Shown here: in pieces, positions 44,542 through 56,600 of the stretch | How positions within the stretch are numbered: position 1 is the first letter of the stretch | Layout: every line of letters begins with the position of its first letter | From: Amyelois transitella | Taxonomy: Eukaryota; Arthropoda; Insecta; Lepidoptera; Pyralidae | Length of the DNA: 64,000 nt | Reading direction: 5' to 3' | Assembly: GCF_032362555.1 (NCBI RefSeq) | Contig: NC_083520.1 | Span: 9,920,001 to 9,984,000 of the forward strand | The notes under the pieces: model-generated | The model's database searches: none | Told to the model about the DNA's origin: nothing | What the model saw: the letters and a program-made list of their open reading frames with translations, nothing else | Made by a program: the position numbers and the translations under genes

Positions 44542-46489
44542 ATCGACTTACGACAACGACTTATTACTATTAATGCAAGATCAAATGCTTTCAATCTTAC
44601 AGTTCTTTATGGCTCTATAAAAAGTTTGTCGGAATTTTAAAGTAATTAAGCGTGTTAACTGATGAGCGCTAAAAACAAAAACCATTAGGATTGACCTAAT
44701 TTTGATTAAAAGCAAATCATCTAAGTAGATCACCATTAGGTTTATTATTGTATTCAGAGTTTACTAGAATTATACGTCCGCGTAAAGGGAAAAATCCTTC
44801 CGGCGGGAATTGTGGAAAATGCTATCTTTTTCAGGAGCAAAATAGCCATTATCTACCTGATGTAAACATGTAAATCGTTTTAAATACTGTAACACCGAGG
44901 AGATCAAAGTTAATCATTGTGTGCAGATAAGTATTATCGTACCTCTATAAAATGTCTTAAGCGATAATTAGAGATTACATAGATATAACTATATAACTAT
45001 TTTCACGTGAAATTTGGAGAGTCAAATTACCCGTTTTGGTCATACTTAGGTATTTGATGATGACCCAAAAAGTCCCAAAGATTTTATTACTTAAAAACTG
45101 TTAGGAATTAATTATAAGCCATTAAGAAGTAAAATACAAATGAAGACTTTAGGTAATCTAAATATATCGTTCGGCTTCCGCATGGATTAACCTTAGAATA
45201 AAAACAAAGTTATTTATATAGGGTATAGGTAAAAGCTATCAAAAACAATTAAGTATTCCTAACGATTATTTTAAGGTCTAAAAAAAGGTTCGCTGAAGAA
45301 AACACTACCTAAATAAGGTCACGGAACAATCGAACTCAAATTTTGTTTTGTTATATGACATTAATGTTTTATTACGGAAATATTTACATCAAATATTGCT
45401 AGTAGGTACTTGTTGGCTTGTGTTTACAACAATAAAATATCGTATGAACGTGTAGTTTATTAAACATTCCTTGTTTTATGACAAACAATGCGTATACAGG
45501 CATGTTTGGTAATACATATCTCTCTCCCCCGATACATACAACTTGGGTATTTTCAAGGCAAGAGTGAATAGGGCTGATTTCAGCATGCGTGCCCCACCTT
45601 AGGCCTCATCTTGTTGACCACCATATTGTGGTCAAGCACACTTAAAAAAAAAGGTAGGTACATAAACCAAAATAGGTATCACGTCTGTAGGCCTTATCCT
45701 CAGACAAAGATAATTATGATTTTTGAGACTATGTAAATAAGTACGTACAGTTATCATAATCTCTTCCTGCATTTATCACTATCTGAATCTCAATTTCAGC
45801 TGAATGTGGATGAAGCGAAAGAAGTATGCAGGATCGTGGCAAGTGGAAAGATGTAGTGTCTGCCAGCTGCCTACCCCTCCGGGATAGAGATGTTAATTTA
45901 TGCTTTTAAATCTGTAGTTTTAAAGTTAATTGACTCTAATTAATTAATTTCCTTGATTGAGTTTCGGAATCTGCGAGGCGATCTACGTGTGAGAAGATAA
46001 TACCTGTAGGTAATGCTAATCTGTAGTTACTAAAAGTTTTTCAAGTCTAGCACTGTGATTATGATGTAGGTACTGATGTACGTTTCTTAGTAAGAAGCTA
46101 ATACAGGTGAAAGTATGCAGCCTAAAAGAAATAGGTAGGTAGATACTTAAATTAAAACTAATTGCGCATTTGCGGATCTACATATATTTACTTAGGTATT
46201 CATTGCAAAAAAAAGTGAACGAAGAAAGTTTTACTTAATTGTTCTTAAGTTGTGTGATTTTTTAAATATAATACAGATATTTATCTATGAAATGTTTATA
46301 ACGATATGGTTGTGCCAATGTTTTCATTGATATATGTTTAAAACAAATATGCAAGATGCCAAACCCACAAAATACTTACTCAGTAATTACGTTACCAACG
46401 TTACGAAATTAACACTACAATTCACTTAAAAGGTTTTATAAAATTAAAGTCAACACCATAAAAATCACACTAATAGAAAAAACAATACT
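44542..46489. other. intergenic, no gene seen
   Basis: AT-rich. A LINE-like fragment at about 45530-45650 resembles 13245-13375 ('cttggg.attttcaaggcaagagtga'); a TATG-LINE fragment is at 45797-45905. Confidence 0.45.
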
Positions 46490-46580
46490 CCGTAAAATGG
46501 CGGGAAAGTTTAAAGATGGAAGCGTCCGTTTTCCCGCGCTCAACTGCCGACTATGGCGCGCAGGGACTCGCCGTTTGCTT
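46490..46580. promoter_or_regulatory. GC-rich patch with paired E2F-like sites
   Basis: ggcgggaaa (46499-46507) and tttcccgc (46530-46537) are opposed E2F-type sites (TTTSSCGC), followed by 'ctatggcgcgcaggg'. It may be the promoter of the untranslated first exon of the third SET/MYND gene, whose 5' end is not otherwise found. Inferred only. Confidence 0.3.
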
Positions 46581-46747
46581 GACACAATAAAATTGAGCAT
46601 TTACACCCTGGCCGAGTCAGAAGTCGCAATTACGAAATAACCATACAACTGGCGATTTGCGGAGGAATTTCTTGGAGCTCACTTGGCAGCGGTAAGCATG
46701 TAAAATGAATTTAATAGTGCGAAGTATGTTGGTGATATTTCTTACAA

Positions 46748-46811
46748 ACTGTTTATTTTCACGTGTGAAAACTAAATAAATCTTAAGTTTTCACACGTGA
46801 AAATAAACAGT
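46748..46811. repeat. perfect 26-bp inverted repeat with CACGTG in each arm
   Basis: Arms 46748-46773 and 46786-46811 are exact reverse complements, 12-nt AT-only spacer. Each arm contains ttttcacgtgtgaaaa-type sequence with an E-box. Flanks do not pair. Confidence 0.9.
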
Positions 46812-47044
46812 ATGCAAAAAGGAAATGACATGAAATTCGCTGTGTCGAACATACAAAAGGGTTTTAGTTTACCGATTATAGATTTTGAATCGTTAAAACC
46901 GTGCTTCTTTACGGTGTAAGATCGGTAGTGAATGGGTCTTGTTCACATTCCTAACAGGACATACTTAAGTAAATCTTGAAATACTACTAAAGAAGATGGT
47001 AATAATAAAGTTAATGTTAATCTTATTATCAGAGGATTTTGAGA

Positions 47045-47302
47045 ACATACAAACATATCATCACGTCTATATCCCCTACGGGGTAGACGGAGCCAACAGT
47101 CTTGAAAAGACTGAAAGGCCACATTCAGCTGTTTGGCTAGATAGAATTGAGATTCAAATAGTGACAGATTGCCAGCCCATCGCCTAAAAGAACAGTCCTA
47201 AGTTTATAAGCCAATCCCTTAGTCGCCTTTTATGGCATCCGTGAGAAAGAGATGGAGTAGTTACTATTCTTTTTTCTATTGGTGCCGGGAACCACACGGC
47301 AC
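47045..47302 (-). mobile_element. SINE-A copy
   Basis: Near full-length, ending 'ccacacggcac'. Confidence 0.8.
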
Positions 47303-47769
47303 ACGGACTTTGAGCAACCCACTGTTATTGTAAAGTGCGAACTCTTCTATTCAACGCTAACGCACGCATCAAATGAGATTAGCCTATCCTAGTATTGATA
47401 CATACAAGTGTAGCTATCTCTCGAAATAGGCAACGAATTTGTATGACCTATCAAAACAATGTGATATAGTCCGCGGCGGCGGCCGAACAAACCCGCGGGC
47501 ATCAACTAGTTTAACGTCGGCAGACGTTCCGAAATAGCCATTTTAATGACCCTCCTTTGTTTATTATTCTTCCTGTACGTCGCGTTTATTATGAGACAGC
47601 CCGGATTAGCGGTAATAGATATCTGATATCTGCGTTGTCAAGTGAATGTTGCACTGAAATGATCTAGATTAGATTCTCCTCTCTATAAAACCCAGTAATA
47701 GACATACTTAGGTACTTTCAAAATAGAACACAAGGTATCGCTTAATGACTACGACATAATTTTTCCGCT

Positions 47770-47915
47770 ACACTATATGCTGCTGCTTTTAAGGCGTAAG
47801 TGCAGAAGAGGCGGCGGAACAAACTACACTGCAGCATTTCCACTAGACGTCAATTTAGAAATCGATTTTAAATCGTGGACGAATGCTCATTGTCTAGATA
47901 AAAAAAGGACTAAAT
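47770..47915 (-). mobile_element. LINE 3' end, family D, partial
   Basis: 'gaagaggcggcggaacaaactacactgcagcattt' block; the end is degraded. Confidence 0.5.
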
Positions 47916-48175
47916 AAATATCTATATAGTGAAGCCTGCCTGAAAAGGCTCACTTCACCACATGATATTGTAGATAAAGTACCTAAGTCACGTCATTACT
48001 ATTAAAACACGTTGCTTTCCGTAATAGACTAATTTTATTTAGAAAGGAAGTTACTCAATGTGTTTACATAGATGGCGCTACTAACATTTTATAATTTTTA
48101 TTTTGTTATCTATGGTATATTCTAACACCCCCACTTAACAAAATAAATGTGAATTTCTAAACAAAATACAATTTT

Positions 48176-50083
48176 TTATTTTTCCTTAATACCCAACATG
48201 TTCATAAACATATAATGCTTAGTTGACAAAAGGCCTTTGGTGAGCAAATCAGCAGGCATTTCTTGTGTTGAAATATATTCAATATCAATTAATTTATTTT
48301 TAATTGCATCTCTAACATAATGAAAGCGGATATCAATATGTTTTGTTCGAGCTTGTGCCTGATGACCTGTTGCTAATTTTAATGCACTTTGATTATCACA
48401 TTTCAATTTAATGGCACACTTTTTACCAGTAAGCTCATACATTAGATTTCTTAAGTATATAGCTTCCCTAGACGCTTCTGAAAGTGCAACATATTCTGCC
48501 TCGGTACTGGATAGAGAGACAGACTTTTGTTTTTTACTTTGCCATGAAATCACAGAACCATTCAATACAAAACAGAATCCACTATAAGACTTACGATCTA
48601 TACTTTCGCTACCCCAGTCTGCATCAACAAAACCTGTTAGTTCTATATTATCCTTATGATATGTTAGACAATAGTGTTTAGTTTTCTTTAAATATTTTAA
48701 TATTCGTTTAGCATAGCTAAAATGTGTTTCATTATAACAGTTATTAAACTGGCTAAGGTAACTAAGGGAATATGACAAATCTGGTCTAGTTAAAACTGCC
48801 AAATACATAAGGCTTCCAATTAGTCCTTGATATGGAATATTTACTATACAATTTTCAGCCTTTTCTAAGTTCAGTTTACTCTCTATAGGGGTATCTATAG
48901 TTTTACAATCTTCCATATCAAACTTTACTAATAATTGCTCTATATATTCTTGCTGATCTACAGTTATAGTATTACATTCCTTATTTACATTAATTCGCAT
49001 GCCTAAATAACGTTTAACAAAACCTAAATCTTTTAATTTGAATTCTAAACTTAACACATTTTTCAATTTCTCAGTTTCTGTAACATTATCAGAAAATATT
49101 AAAAAATCATCAACATATACAGCTATAATAATCTTTACATTCTTATTAAAACATGTAAACAAGCAAGGTTCGTATTTACTTATCTTAAAACCATAGTTAA
49201 GCAAACAATCTTTCACTCTTTCATACCAAATTAAAGAAGACTGTTTTAGCCCGTATATGGCCCTTTTAAGTTTCAAGACCTTTCCATTTTGCTTATTTAG
49301 AACACCCTCTGGAATAGACATGTAAATATTCTCTCTTAAATGTCCATTTAAAAAAGCTGTTGTTACATCCAGGTGAGTTATATCCATATTCCACTGTACA
49401 CTCAAAGCAAACAACATTCTCAGCGTAGAATGTTTTACAACAGGAGAAAAAGTGTTTTCATAATCGATACCACGCCGCTGCGTAAAACCCTTGGCTACAA
49501 GTCGCGCACGGTACCGCACTTTATTGTTTATATCTAGTTTTTTATTGAACACCCATTTGTGTTGCACAATTGATCCAGTACTTGGTATATTGACAATTTC
49601 CCATGCATCATTATCCTTGAATGACTGCAATTCCTCTTGCATGGCCTCTCTCCACTGGTCAGCTTCAGGTCCATTTAGCGCTTCTGAGAAATCTATTTGT
49701 TCGACATCTGGAATAGAATTAGATAAACAAATGTTTCCATACCCAAAACGTTCTGGAGGTTTTCGGAGTCTCTTATTTGGTAATCCTGGAATTGATTGCA
49801 ACTCACTGCTTGAGATATCTGTATCTGTGTATGTGGTAACTGTATCATCATCATTTTCATCACTAGTTGGATCAGTGTATACAGACGTATTCAAATCTGA
49901 AACATTGCTAGATTCACTCACTAGAGACTCCCCCACTGAATCTCTGCAATCTTCATTTGTTGTTGGAGACTCATGCCCTTCAGTTTCAACATTGTCTTGA
50001 ATCCATTCTGCTGTATCTTCATCATTGATCTTAGATGATACTGTTTTATCTTCCATCGCTATTATATCTCTTTTCACAGTCAC
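48176..50083 (-). pseudogene. Copia pol: reverse transcriptase and RNase H
   Basis: About 635 codons open. The N-terminal third is acidic and Ser/Thr-rich (the integrase-RT linker). The RT block includes EWEIVN-like to YGLKQS segments with the catalytic YVDDFLIF, and RNase H includes DADWGSES and SSTEAEYVAL; it ends near the 3' LTR. It is not preceded by a proper start; it continues the integrase frame after a break near 50084-50094. Called a pseudogene because the element lacks gag and protease. Confidence 0.9.
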
Positions 50084-50091
50084 AATATTTT

Positions 50092-50680
50092 TTATGGATC
50101 ATATACACGATATCCCTTCACTGTTTCTGAGAACCCCACAAGAATATGCATTTTTGCCTTCTTATCCCATTTTAATCTCCGTTCTTTAGGTATGTGAACC
50201 ATTATAGGACTGCCAAACAGACGTATATGACTTAAATCTGGTTTAGTTTTATACCACGCTTCATACGGTGTTTTATTTTCTAAACTTGAAGTTACAGATC
50301 TATTTTTCAGGTATACGGCTGTATTGACTGCTTCAGCCCAGAATTTCTTTTCCAATTTTGCATCAAAAAGTAAGCATCGTGCTTTCTCTACAATAGTCCT
50401 GTTAGCACGTTCACACACACCATTTTGCTCTGGTGTATATCCAGTTGTTTTCTGGTGAATAATTCCTTCACTGAGTAAGTACTTTTCCATCTCACTACTA
50501 CAAAATTCACCACCATTGTCTGTACGCAATATTTTAATTTTTTTATTCTGCTGATTCTCAGCCATTGCTTTAAAATTCTTGAATATCTTGAAAACTTCAT
50601 TCTTATGTTTGTGAAAATATATGAAAGTCATACGACTGTGATCATCGATGAACAAGACAAAATACTTAAATAATATTTTC
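50092..50680 (-). pseudogene. Copia pol: integrase core, N-truncated
   Basis: Starts within the catalytic core (FIDDHSR with the second conserved Asp region, then the TDNGGEF and TPEQNGVCER blocks), ends with GYRVYDP and a stop that puts it out of frame with the RT part. The upstream boundary near 50670 is the deletion junction. Confidence 0.88.
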
Positions 50681-50947
50681 GACTGTTTTACACTGAATTA
50701 ACACAGTAAAAACCGAAAAAATAATGGATATTCGCCCATAACCTATTAAAACACGTTGCTTTCCGTAATAGACTAATTTTATTTAGAAAGGAAGTTACTC
50801 AATGTGTTTACATAGATGGCGCTACTAACATTTTATAATTTTTATTTTGTTATCTATGGTATATTCTAACAATTACACGAAGTCTGACCTCTGCTGCAAT
50901 CATTGAATATGCGGCGTACATATCCATATCAGATCATGTTTAAACAT

Positions 50948-51030
50948 CGGCCTCTGTGCAGGGCATGATGAGAAAAGAACTTTTTCTGATCGAACTGGGT
51001 CTTGGATGTTTATCTAAGTATATAAGAATT
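50948..51030 (+). mobile_element. SINE-B with promoter boxes deleted
   Basis: 'cggcctctgtg' joins directly to 'cagggcatgatgag'; the A/B-box core is missing. Confidence 0.7.
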
Positions 51031-51163
51031 TTTTTTTAATGATTCTTCTAGTCTTCATAAATTTTGGAAAAGGTCTAACTTTAAACATTAATAAAAAGAT
51101 ATTAATTTAATTTCACATCTGGTTGCAAAACTTTGCTTCATATAAACATGAAACACTTTATTT

Positions 51164-51390
51164 GACGGCCTCTGTAGCGTAGCGGTGGTACACTTGTCTG
51201 TGACACAGAGATCCCAGGTTCAAATCCCAGCCAGGGCATGATGAGAAAAGAACTTTTCTGACCTGGGTCTTCGATGTTTATCTGTATAAGTATTTTTTAT
51301 AAAATATAGTATTGTTGAGTTAGTAGTTCGTAACACAAGTCTCGCACTTACGTCGGGGCTAACTCATTCTGTGTACATAATTATTTTATT
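51164..51390 (+). mobile_element. SINE-B copy
   Basis: tRNA-like head (B box ggttcaaatcc), body and tail. Confidence 0.8.
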
Positions 51391-51965
51391 TATTTACCCA
51401 TAAAAACAATCTCTTGGAATAACCACAAGAGCCAGTTAATGAATTAAAAAAATAATATAACTATAAACTTCATATATTTATTTATTATCTCATTAAGACA
51501 AGTATTGTCCATTCCGAACATACAATTACTCCCTTAGTTGGTTGCTTAAATATTTACATTAATAAAAAACAAATACAATAAATTTAGTTTGAGCATACTC
51601 TTACAACATTTAAACATGACAACAAATAAACATGTTTTTATCATAACTCATATTGGCTGGATTTAGGAATATTTCTTTTGCTTATGTAATCAAAATTAAA
51701 AACCCACAGAATTACATTTTTGGCACCTAAGACTAACATTCCCAAATTATTCTATAATTTTCAAAACCATTAGGAACTGTGTGTTAACAATGATAATATC
51801 TTAATGCTATCTAAATTCAATAAGGATTTTATTGATTCTGTGTATTATCACTAAGGCACTGAAAAGATGTCTAACAAAATTCAATAGAATATTGTATGAA
51901 ATGAGATGTTCCAATGAAACAGGGTGAGTGGGTAATAAAAATCCCACCACACAGTGGCTTCTGTG
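51391..51965 (-). other. 3' flank and 3' UTR of the aveugle-like gene
   Basis: Non-coding; minus-strand AATAAA at 51829-51834, about 130 nt after the stop, and further hexamers near 51478-51486. Confidence 0.45.
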
Positions 51966-52457
51966 TCACAAGTCGTAGTTGAAGTAGTTATGTCTGCGCT
52001 CCAAGTCCCGGATTTCAACAATATCACTTTTTAACCTCAGCTTTAGAATTTCCCGCCATATCGCCTCACGGTGATCTTTATTTGTTATGCCCATGCGAAG
52101 CAATGTGTTGTCGTTTATTCGTACAAGTGCTCTGCCAGTTATATCATGCTGAAAATTTAAGTAAATAAACCTTTATTAGCAGCCATCAAATGGGCAATCA
52201 AGGGTGACAGTGTAATCATAAAAGTTACCTCATGAAATCTTTCCCAATACAGATTATAGTAGTCGCCACAATGGCGTCTGAGCCATTTTTGGACATCAGC
52301 CTCTGTCCATAAATATACTGCTTTGGGTCGAGTAGCTTTTGCCTGAAATTATTTTATTTATATAGATTTGTTACAACCCATTAACCATAACAACATAAAA
52401 CGCATTAACAATCGGAACCTTAGGTTTGTTTGTGTTTGAACTGGAATCCTCGACCAT
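51966..52457 (-). CDS. ave: SAM-domain protein, Aveugle (Hyphen) orthologue
   Basis: Three exons: 52457-52419, 52342-52229, 52148-51966; 111 codons plus TGA, close to the roughly 106 of Drosophila Aveugle. Residues 14-25 (AKATRPKAVYLW) and the SAM domain (about 24-100, including WLRRHCGDY, HDITGRALVRI and LLRMGITNKDHREAIW) match what I know of Aveugle, the small SAM protein that bridges CNK and KSR and promotes Raf activation downstream of Ras. The C-terminus reads EIRDLERRHNYFNYDL. The first intron donor is a weak GTTCCG; the start is the only in-frame Met before the SAM domain. 'tttttacag' ends two bases before the ATG, so a 5' UTR intron is possible. Divergently transcribed from the inhibitor-2 gene 605 bp away. 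Confidence 0.88.
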
Positions 52458-53062
52458 TGCTGTAAAAATGTGACTTAGCTGCTACACTGTAATGTAATGT
52501 TATCTATTTGTTCTAACACGCAATATTTAACGCTCGAAAACATTTATTATTCAACTATATGCGTATTTTAATCAAATTTTTGAAAATACAGTTTACGAAA
52601 ATCCATTTGTTTTTCTTTGGTGTCAATGTCAAAATCGAATTATTTAAAGTCAAATACACAACCTTTTGAGGCATAGGCATAACAATAAATTAAAAAAATT
52701 CTATATAAAAATTGAACTTTATCTAATTTTGTTTTTTTATTTTTGTTTGTTTATGTGTAAAAATACTTGGTTGCAAAAAGTTGCATTAAATGCTGTTATC
52801 TTGCTCGTCTAAAACTTGCATCCGTAAAGTAGTGTGGCGACATCTCTTCGCCACAAGTAGCAAGCACTTTTACATAAAGCCAACAAAGGTGCGTGGCTTA
52901 ATCTTCTTGTCATAAAAAAAAAAATATCATCTTATTGTCTTTCATAGTAATTGTCACTAAAGTGTCAATGAAATTAGATTTTTGTCATTGCAGAAAAATA
53001 CAACAATTTTTTATCTAAAATTCCACTGTCGAAATTGTATAATGCAGTTATAAAGTGACAAA
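52458..53062. promoter_or_regulatory. shared upstream region of ave and PPP1R2
   Basis: 605 bp between two divergent start codons, AT-rich and without recognised repeats. It must hold both promoters and any 5' UTR exons. No TATA box or other element is convincing by eye. Confidence 0.45.
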
Positions 53063-53675
53063 ATGGCCCAGAATTTACAGAAGAAACCTTCAAAAGGTAT
53101 TCTGAAAACGACGCGGAGTATTGATAACTCAAGCGACAATGGAGCGCCTTCAACAAGTAAGAGGGCAAAAGAACAGAGGTTTGATGAAATTAATATTATG
53201 GAGACTTTCCACCCGGCAAATAAAGATTATGGGCACATGAAAGTAGACGAGCCAAAAACGCCTTACTCGGAACCTGTGGACGAACATTTGGGAACTACAG
53301 ACGAGGTAGATGCAAACATTCTCGCTGCGAAGCTTGCGGCGAGCATGAACAGGCCTCCCAAGTGCGTGGAACCGTGTGATAGTGATGAGGACATGGACGA
53401 ACCCGAGGAGGTTCGCCAGCGAAGACGCGAGTTTGAGAAAAAACGGAAAATGCACTACAATGAATTTCAGGTATGTTTTAGGTATCTAAAGACTGGTAAT
53501 CTCAGTTGGGTTGGTCCCTATTGTATTTCTCCTTGCAATAACAAACTTATTAACTGTTAAATTTCTTAATGACATAATTTTTTTCTATATTTTTCAGGCA
53601 TTACAATTGGCAAGACAACTTTTAGCTCAGGAGGAAGAAGAAGAAGAAAATGATGACAAACAAACCCAAACTTGA
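53063..53675 (+). CDS. PPP1R2: protein phosphatase inhibitor 2 (I-2)
   Basis: Two exons: 53063-53470 and 53598-53675; 161 codons plus TGA (human I-2 is about 205). Inhibitor 2 binds the PP1 catalytic subunit and is controlled by GSK3. All hallmark sites are visible: the KGILK SILK-type motif (residues 11-15), a RFDEINIMET segment (about 40-49) standing where vertebrates have the second PP1 contact, HMKVDEPKTPYSE around the GSK3 threonine (about 59-71), an acidic DSDEDMDEPEEV patch, and RRREFEKKRKMHYNEF, the helix that covers the PP1 active site. Exon 2 encodes the helix end and a Glu-rich tail. The exon 1 donor is cag/gtatg. The start fits, as it is directly followed by the conserved N-terminus. 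Confidence 0.93.
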
Positions 53676-56600
53676 CTGCTGCAGCCAGTGGTCTCTAATT
53701 GTACATAAGACTAAGAAGGCTTTGAGCTGACATATGCTTTTAGGAGTACCCTTGCAATGTTGATGAAATTCTCGTTAGACTAGACCTATCTACAGCTTCC
53801 ACATCCTGATTAATTTATTATTTAGGATGAACGACACTCACATCCTCCGGCCTTATAAAGATGCTTCACTATTCCTTTCCTGGTTAGAATTACAACTTTA
53901 TTAAATTTAAATTAAATCAAAAAAGCCATATTTAACACATTTAGTATCACTTCCCAAAGGCAAAATAACATTATTGTTTCATTAAACATTTCTTCATAAT
54001 GTTATTATAAATCAATCATAATGTTATTATAAATCAAAAGAAAGTTGCTGCTATACAAGTCCTTGATGTAGCTGCTATTGTCATATGTGATGTTTAAAAA
54101 CTTATAAATCATAATGCTATATTTTTGCAGCTTCTTATTTAAATGGGCCAGTAGTAAGATCAAGTCTTTAAAAAAGAAATATTTGCTTGCATAAAATAGT
54201 CATGTTATAACAAGTTCTGTATCTCAAATGACATCTGATGTTCTTAGCAATAAAATCGATGTTCTTTATAGACTTAATATTTATTATAAATAGTAGTATC
54301 GTTGAGATAGTATCATTCTAGAGCAGAAAGAGATTCTAGAAAAGAAGAATTCTCGTACTTACTTGGATGTTAACTCAATCTGTGTATATATATATATATT
54401 TATATGCTCTATCAGGCTAAGCCCAATTACAAACTGCTTCTAGCTTATTAATGTTTTGTAAGATATTGCAGTGAGGCCAACATGGTATGTTAAAATGTTT
54501 GTTAGAATACCAAAGTGTTCAGTGACAATCAGAGATTGGATAATCAGACGCATTGTTACTCCAAAAGTGCTTCATACCACTGGCCTTTTATGGACAAATT
54601 GAAAAGTATATTCTGCATTTTAACTCCGTGAAGCAATTCAGCTCTGCACTAAATTGAATTACACTGAACTGTATTTTAGAGCTTGTTTTTTTTTTCAAGT
54701 AAAATTTACCTCTTGCTATCTACGACAAATGTGCGACTGTTTATCTGATTTCTGGTGACTATGTGGCAAAATATACTGATTAGCTGTAATGTAATGTAGT
54801 AAAAATGAATTTAACATTGAAGCATCATTGCAGCTTGAAGCCTTAATGTGTCGTATCAATATTTATTTAATCGATTTTTGTCAACATTTTCATTTCATTA
54901 CTTTGCAAAGAATTTAATATTTTAAGATTTGGACAAATGATATTTGTCGAGAAGTGTACTTGATTTTTGGATTGACATGAAATCCAAACCTTATGTTACA
55001 AGCCAAAAATCTCAATTATCTTTTTTGAGATGTAAAATATTATTTAAATATATTAAAAAATCTAGTGGGGTCTTATGCGAAAACAAGTTTTAAATTTAAA
55101 CTAGAACATGACTAATAACATGATTTAATGTATCATCACAGTTTATGAAATAATTTAAAAAAGAGTTAACAAATAAACAAACTGTAGGATATCAGTAAGT
55201 ATAAACTGGTATCATATTTTACTTAAATGTTTAAATTGGTAAAAAATATATAATTTATACTATTGCCCCATCAAACAAGTACAATCACATACAAAATATT
55301 CAACAATACTTTTAAATCTTATTTTTATCTCCTTTTGCTTTGTTTTTTGTTTCATGGACAAAACTGTATTATTTTTTATAAGATTACCTTTACTTTTATT
55401 TAGTTCATTGCATATATTTTCTTAATAATTAAATACGCCATTTACATTAATTGTAGCCAAGTTAAAAATTTAAACAAAAATCGCGATAGTGTCTTCCCAA
55501 ATGTAGGTCAACTTGATAGGTCAGGTCAATGAGCACTAAAAACTACTGCATGAGACAAATCTAATTAATTATTTTATGTTCCGGTTATAGACCGACCATA
55601 GTGGGTTATTGAGCAATATTAATAAGGCATGTCTTCCCTCTCCATGCTCTTTAGGTTAAAGAAAGAGAGCGAAATTAAGACATACTTCGTCAACGTTGTT
55701 GAATAACCTTAGAAGATATAATGCAACGCACAGTCCTCACTACGTCTATATTCCCAGTAAAGAACTGTCTGCGAACATTCAAAAGTAGAAAAAATGGGTA
55801 TCTCTTGGTTAGGCATGTTACATCTTCGTCTTCATCGCGACTTATCATGAGGTAAGATGAAAGATAAATACCTAATCCAATATTGTATAAAAAAAAACGT
55901 AAGAAAATTTCATTTTTTACCTAGTTTTTAGTCCTTCGCGTAAATTCTAGGGATCAGTTCATTTTTCATACTTTTGATTTGTGTATCAGAAAATTACCTT
56001 ACCGATTCGGAGAGGTTTTTTTAAAATTATATATCGTGAAGAGTTTTCAAGCAAATGTAAGAAATCACTTTCGCTTATGTAAATTGGGATTTGTCCAGCC
56101 AGAATATATTGATGGATGGTACAGTCAACCTCATAGAACTCTGACGTTGTGTAATGGAGTTGACTTAGCTGGTTTATATGCTGACAGTACTTGTAACTAT
56201 AGTGTGACGTCTTACTACTGCGTGTTGTATAATATCTTAATTAACATTCACTGCTCGTGGACCCTTCCTCAATAGTCCATCTTAGGACGCTAATCGAAGG
56301 TCTTTATTGTTATATTTCTCGATAAACGACATTTAAATATTATGCAAAGAGCTGATTACGATAAAGTGTACCGTATAGTTAGGTAGAGTAATCAGAAATA
56401 TTGCTTTATTGATAAATTTTGAATTCCCCATCAAAGTCATCATAATGTTTTTCTTTCTGAGTTGGCATAAGCAGTTTTTTTGTTATTTACTTTGCAGCTA
56501 AATAAATAGATATATCACGTGTCCATCCCTTACAGGGTAGACAGAGCCAACAGTTTCGAAAGGCCACCTACAGCTGGCTGGCTTCATGATAAAAATAATT

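Larger units (their letters stand above)
48000..50871 (-). mobile_element. Copia-type LTR retrotransposon, internally deleted
   Basis: LTRs 48000-48127 and 50744-50871 are 128 bp each and identical by eye, with target duplication attac (47995-47999, 50872-50876). On the minus strand the 5' LTR is followed directly by ggttatgggcg, a Copia-type primer site for the initiator Met tRNA half. About 75 bp later the sequence jumps into the middle of integrase: gag, protease and the integrase N-terminus are absent. Reverse transcriptase and RNase H remain. The element could not move alone. Confidence 0.92.

Noticed and set aside
49491-50000. 169-codon frame antisense to Copia pol
   Set aside because: Shadow of the acidic, Ser-rich linker of the retrotransposon polyprotein on the other strand.
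53150-53455. 101-codon frame antisense to PPP1R2
   Set aside because: Shadow of an exon whose plus-strand translation carries all inhibitor-2 motifs.
55979-56275. 98-codon plus-strand frame
   Set aside because: No recognisable domain, no splice partners and AT-rich context; could be a decayed repeat, but unsupported as a gene.
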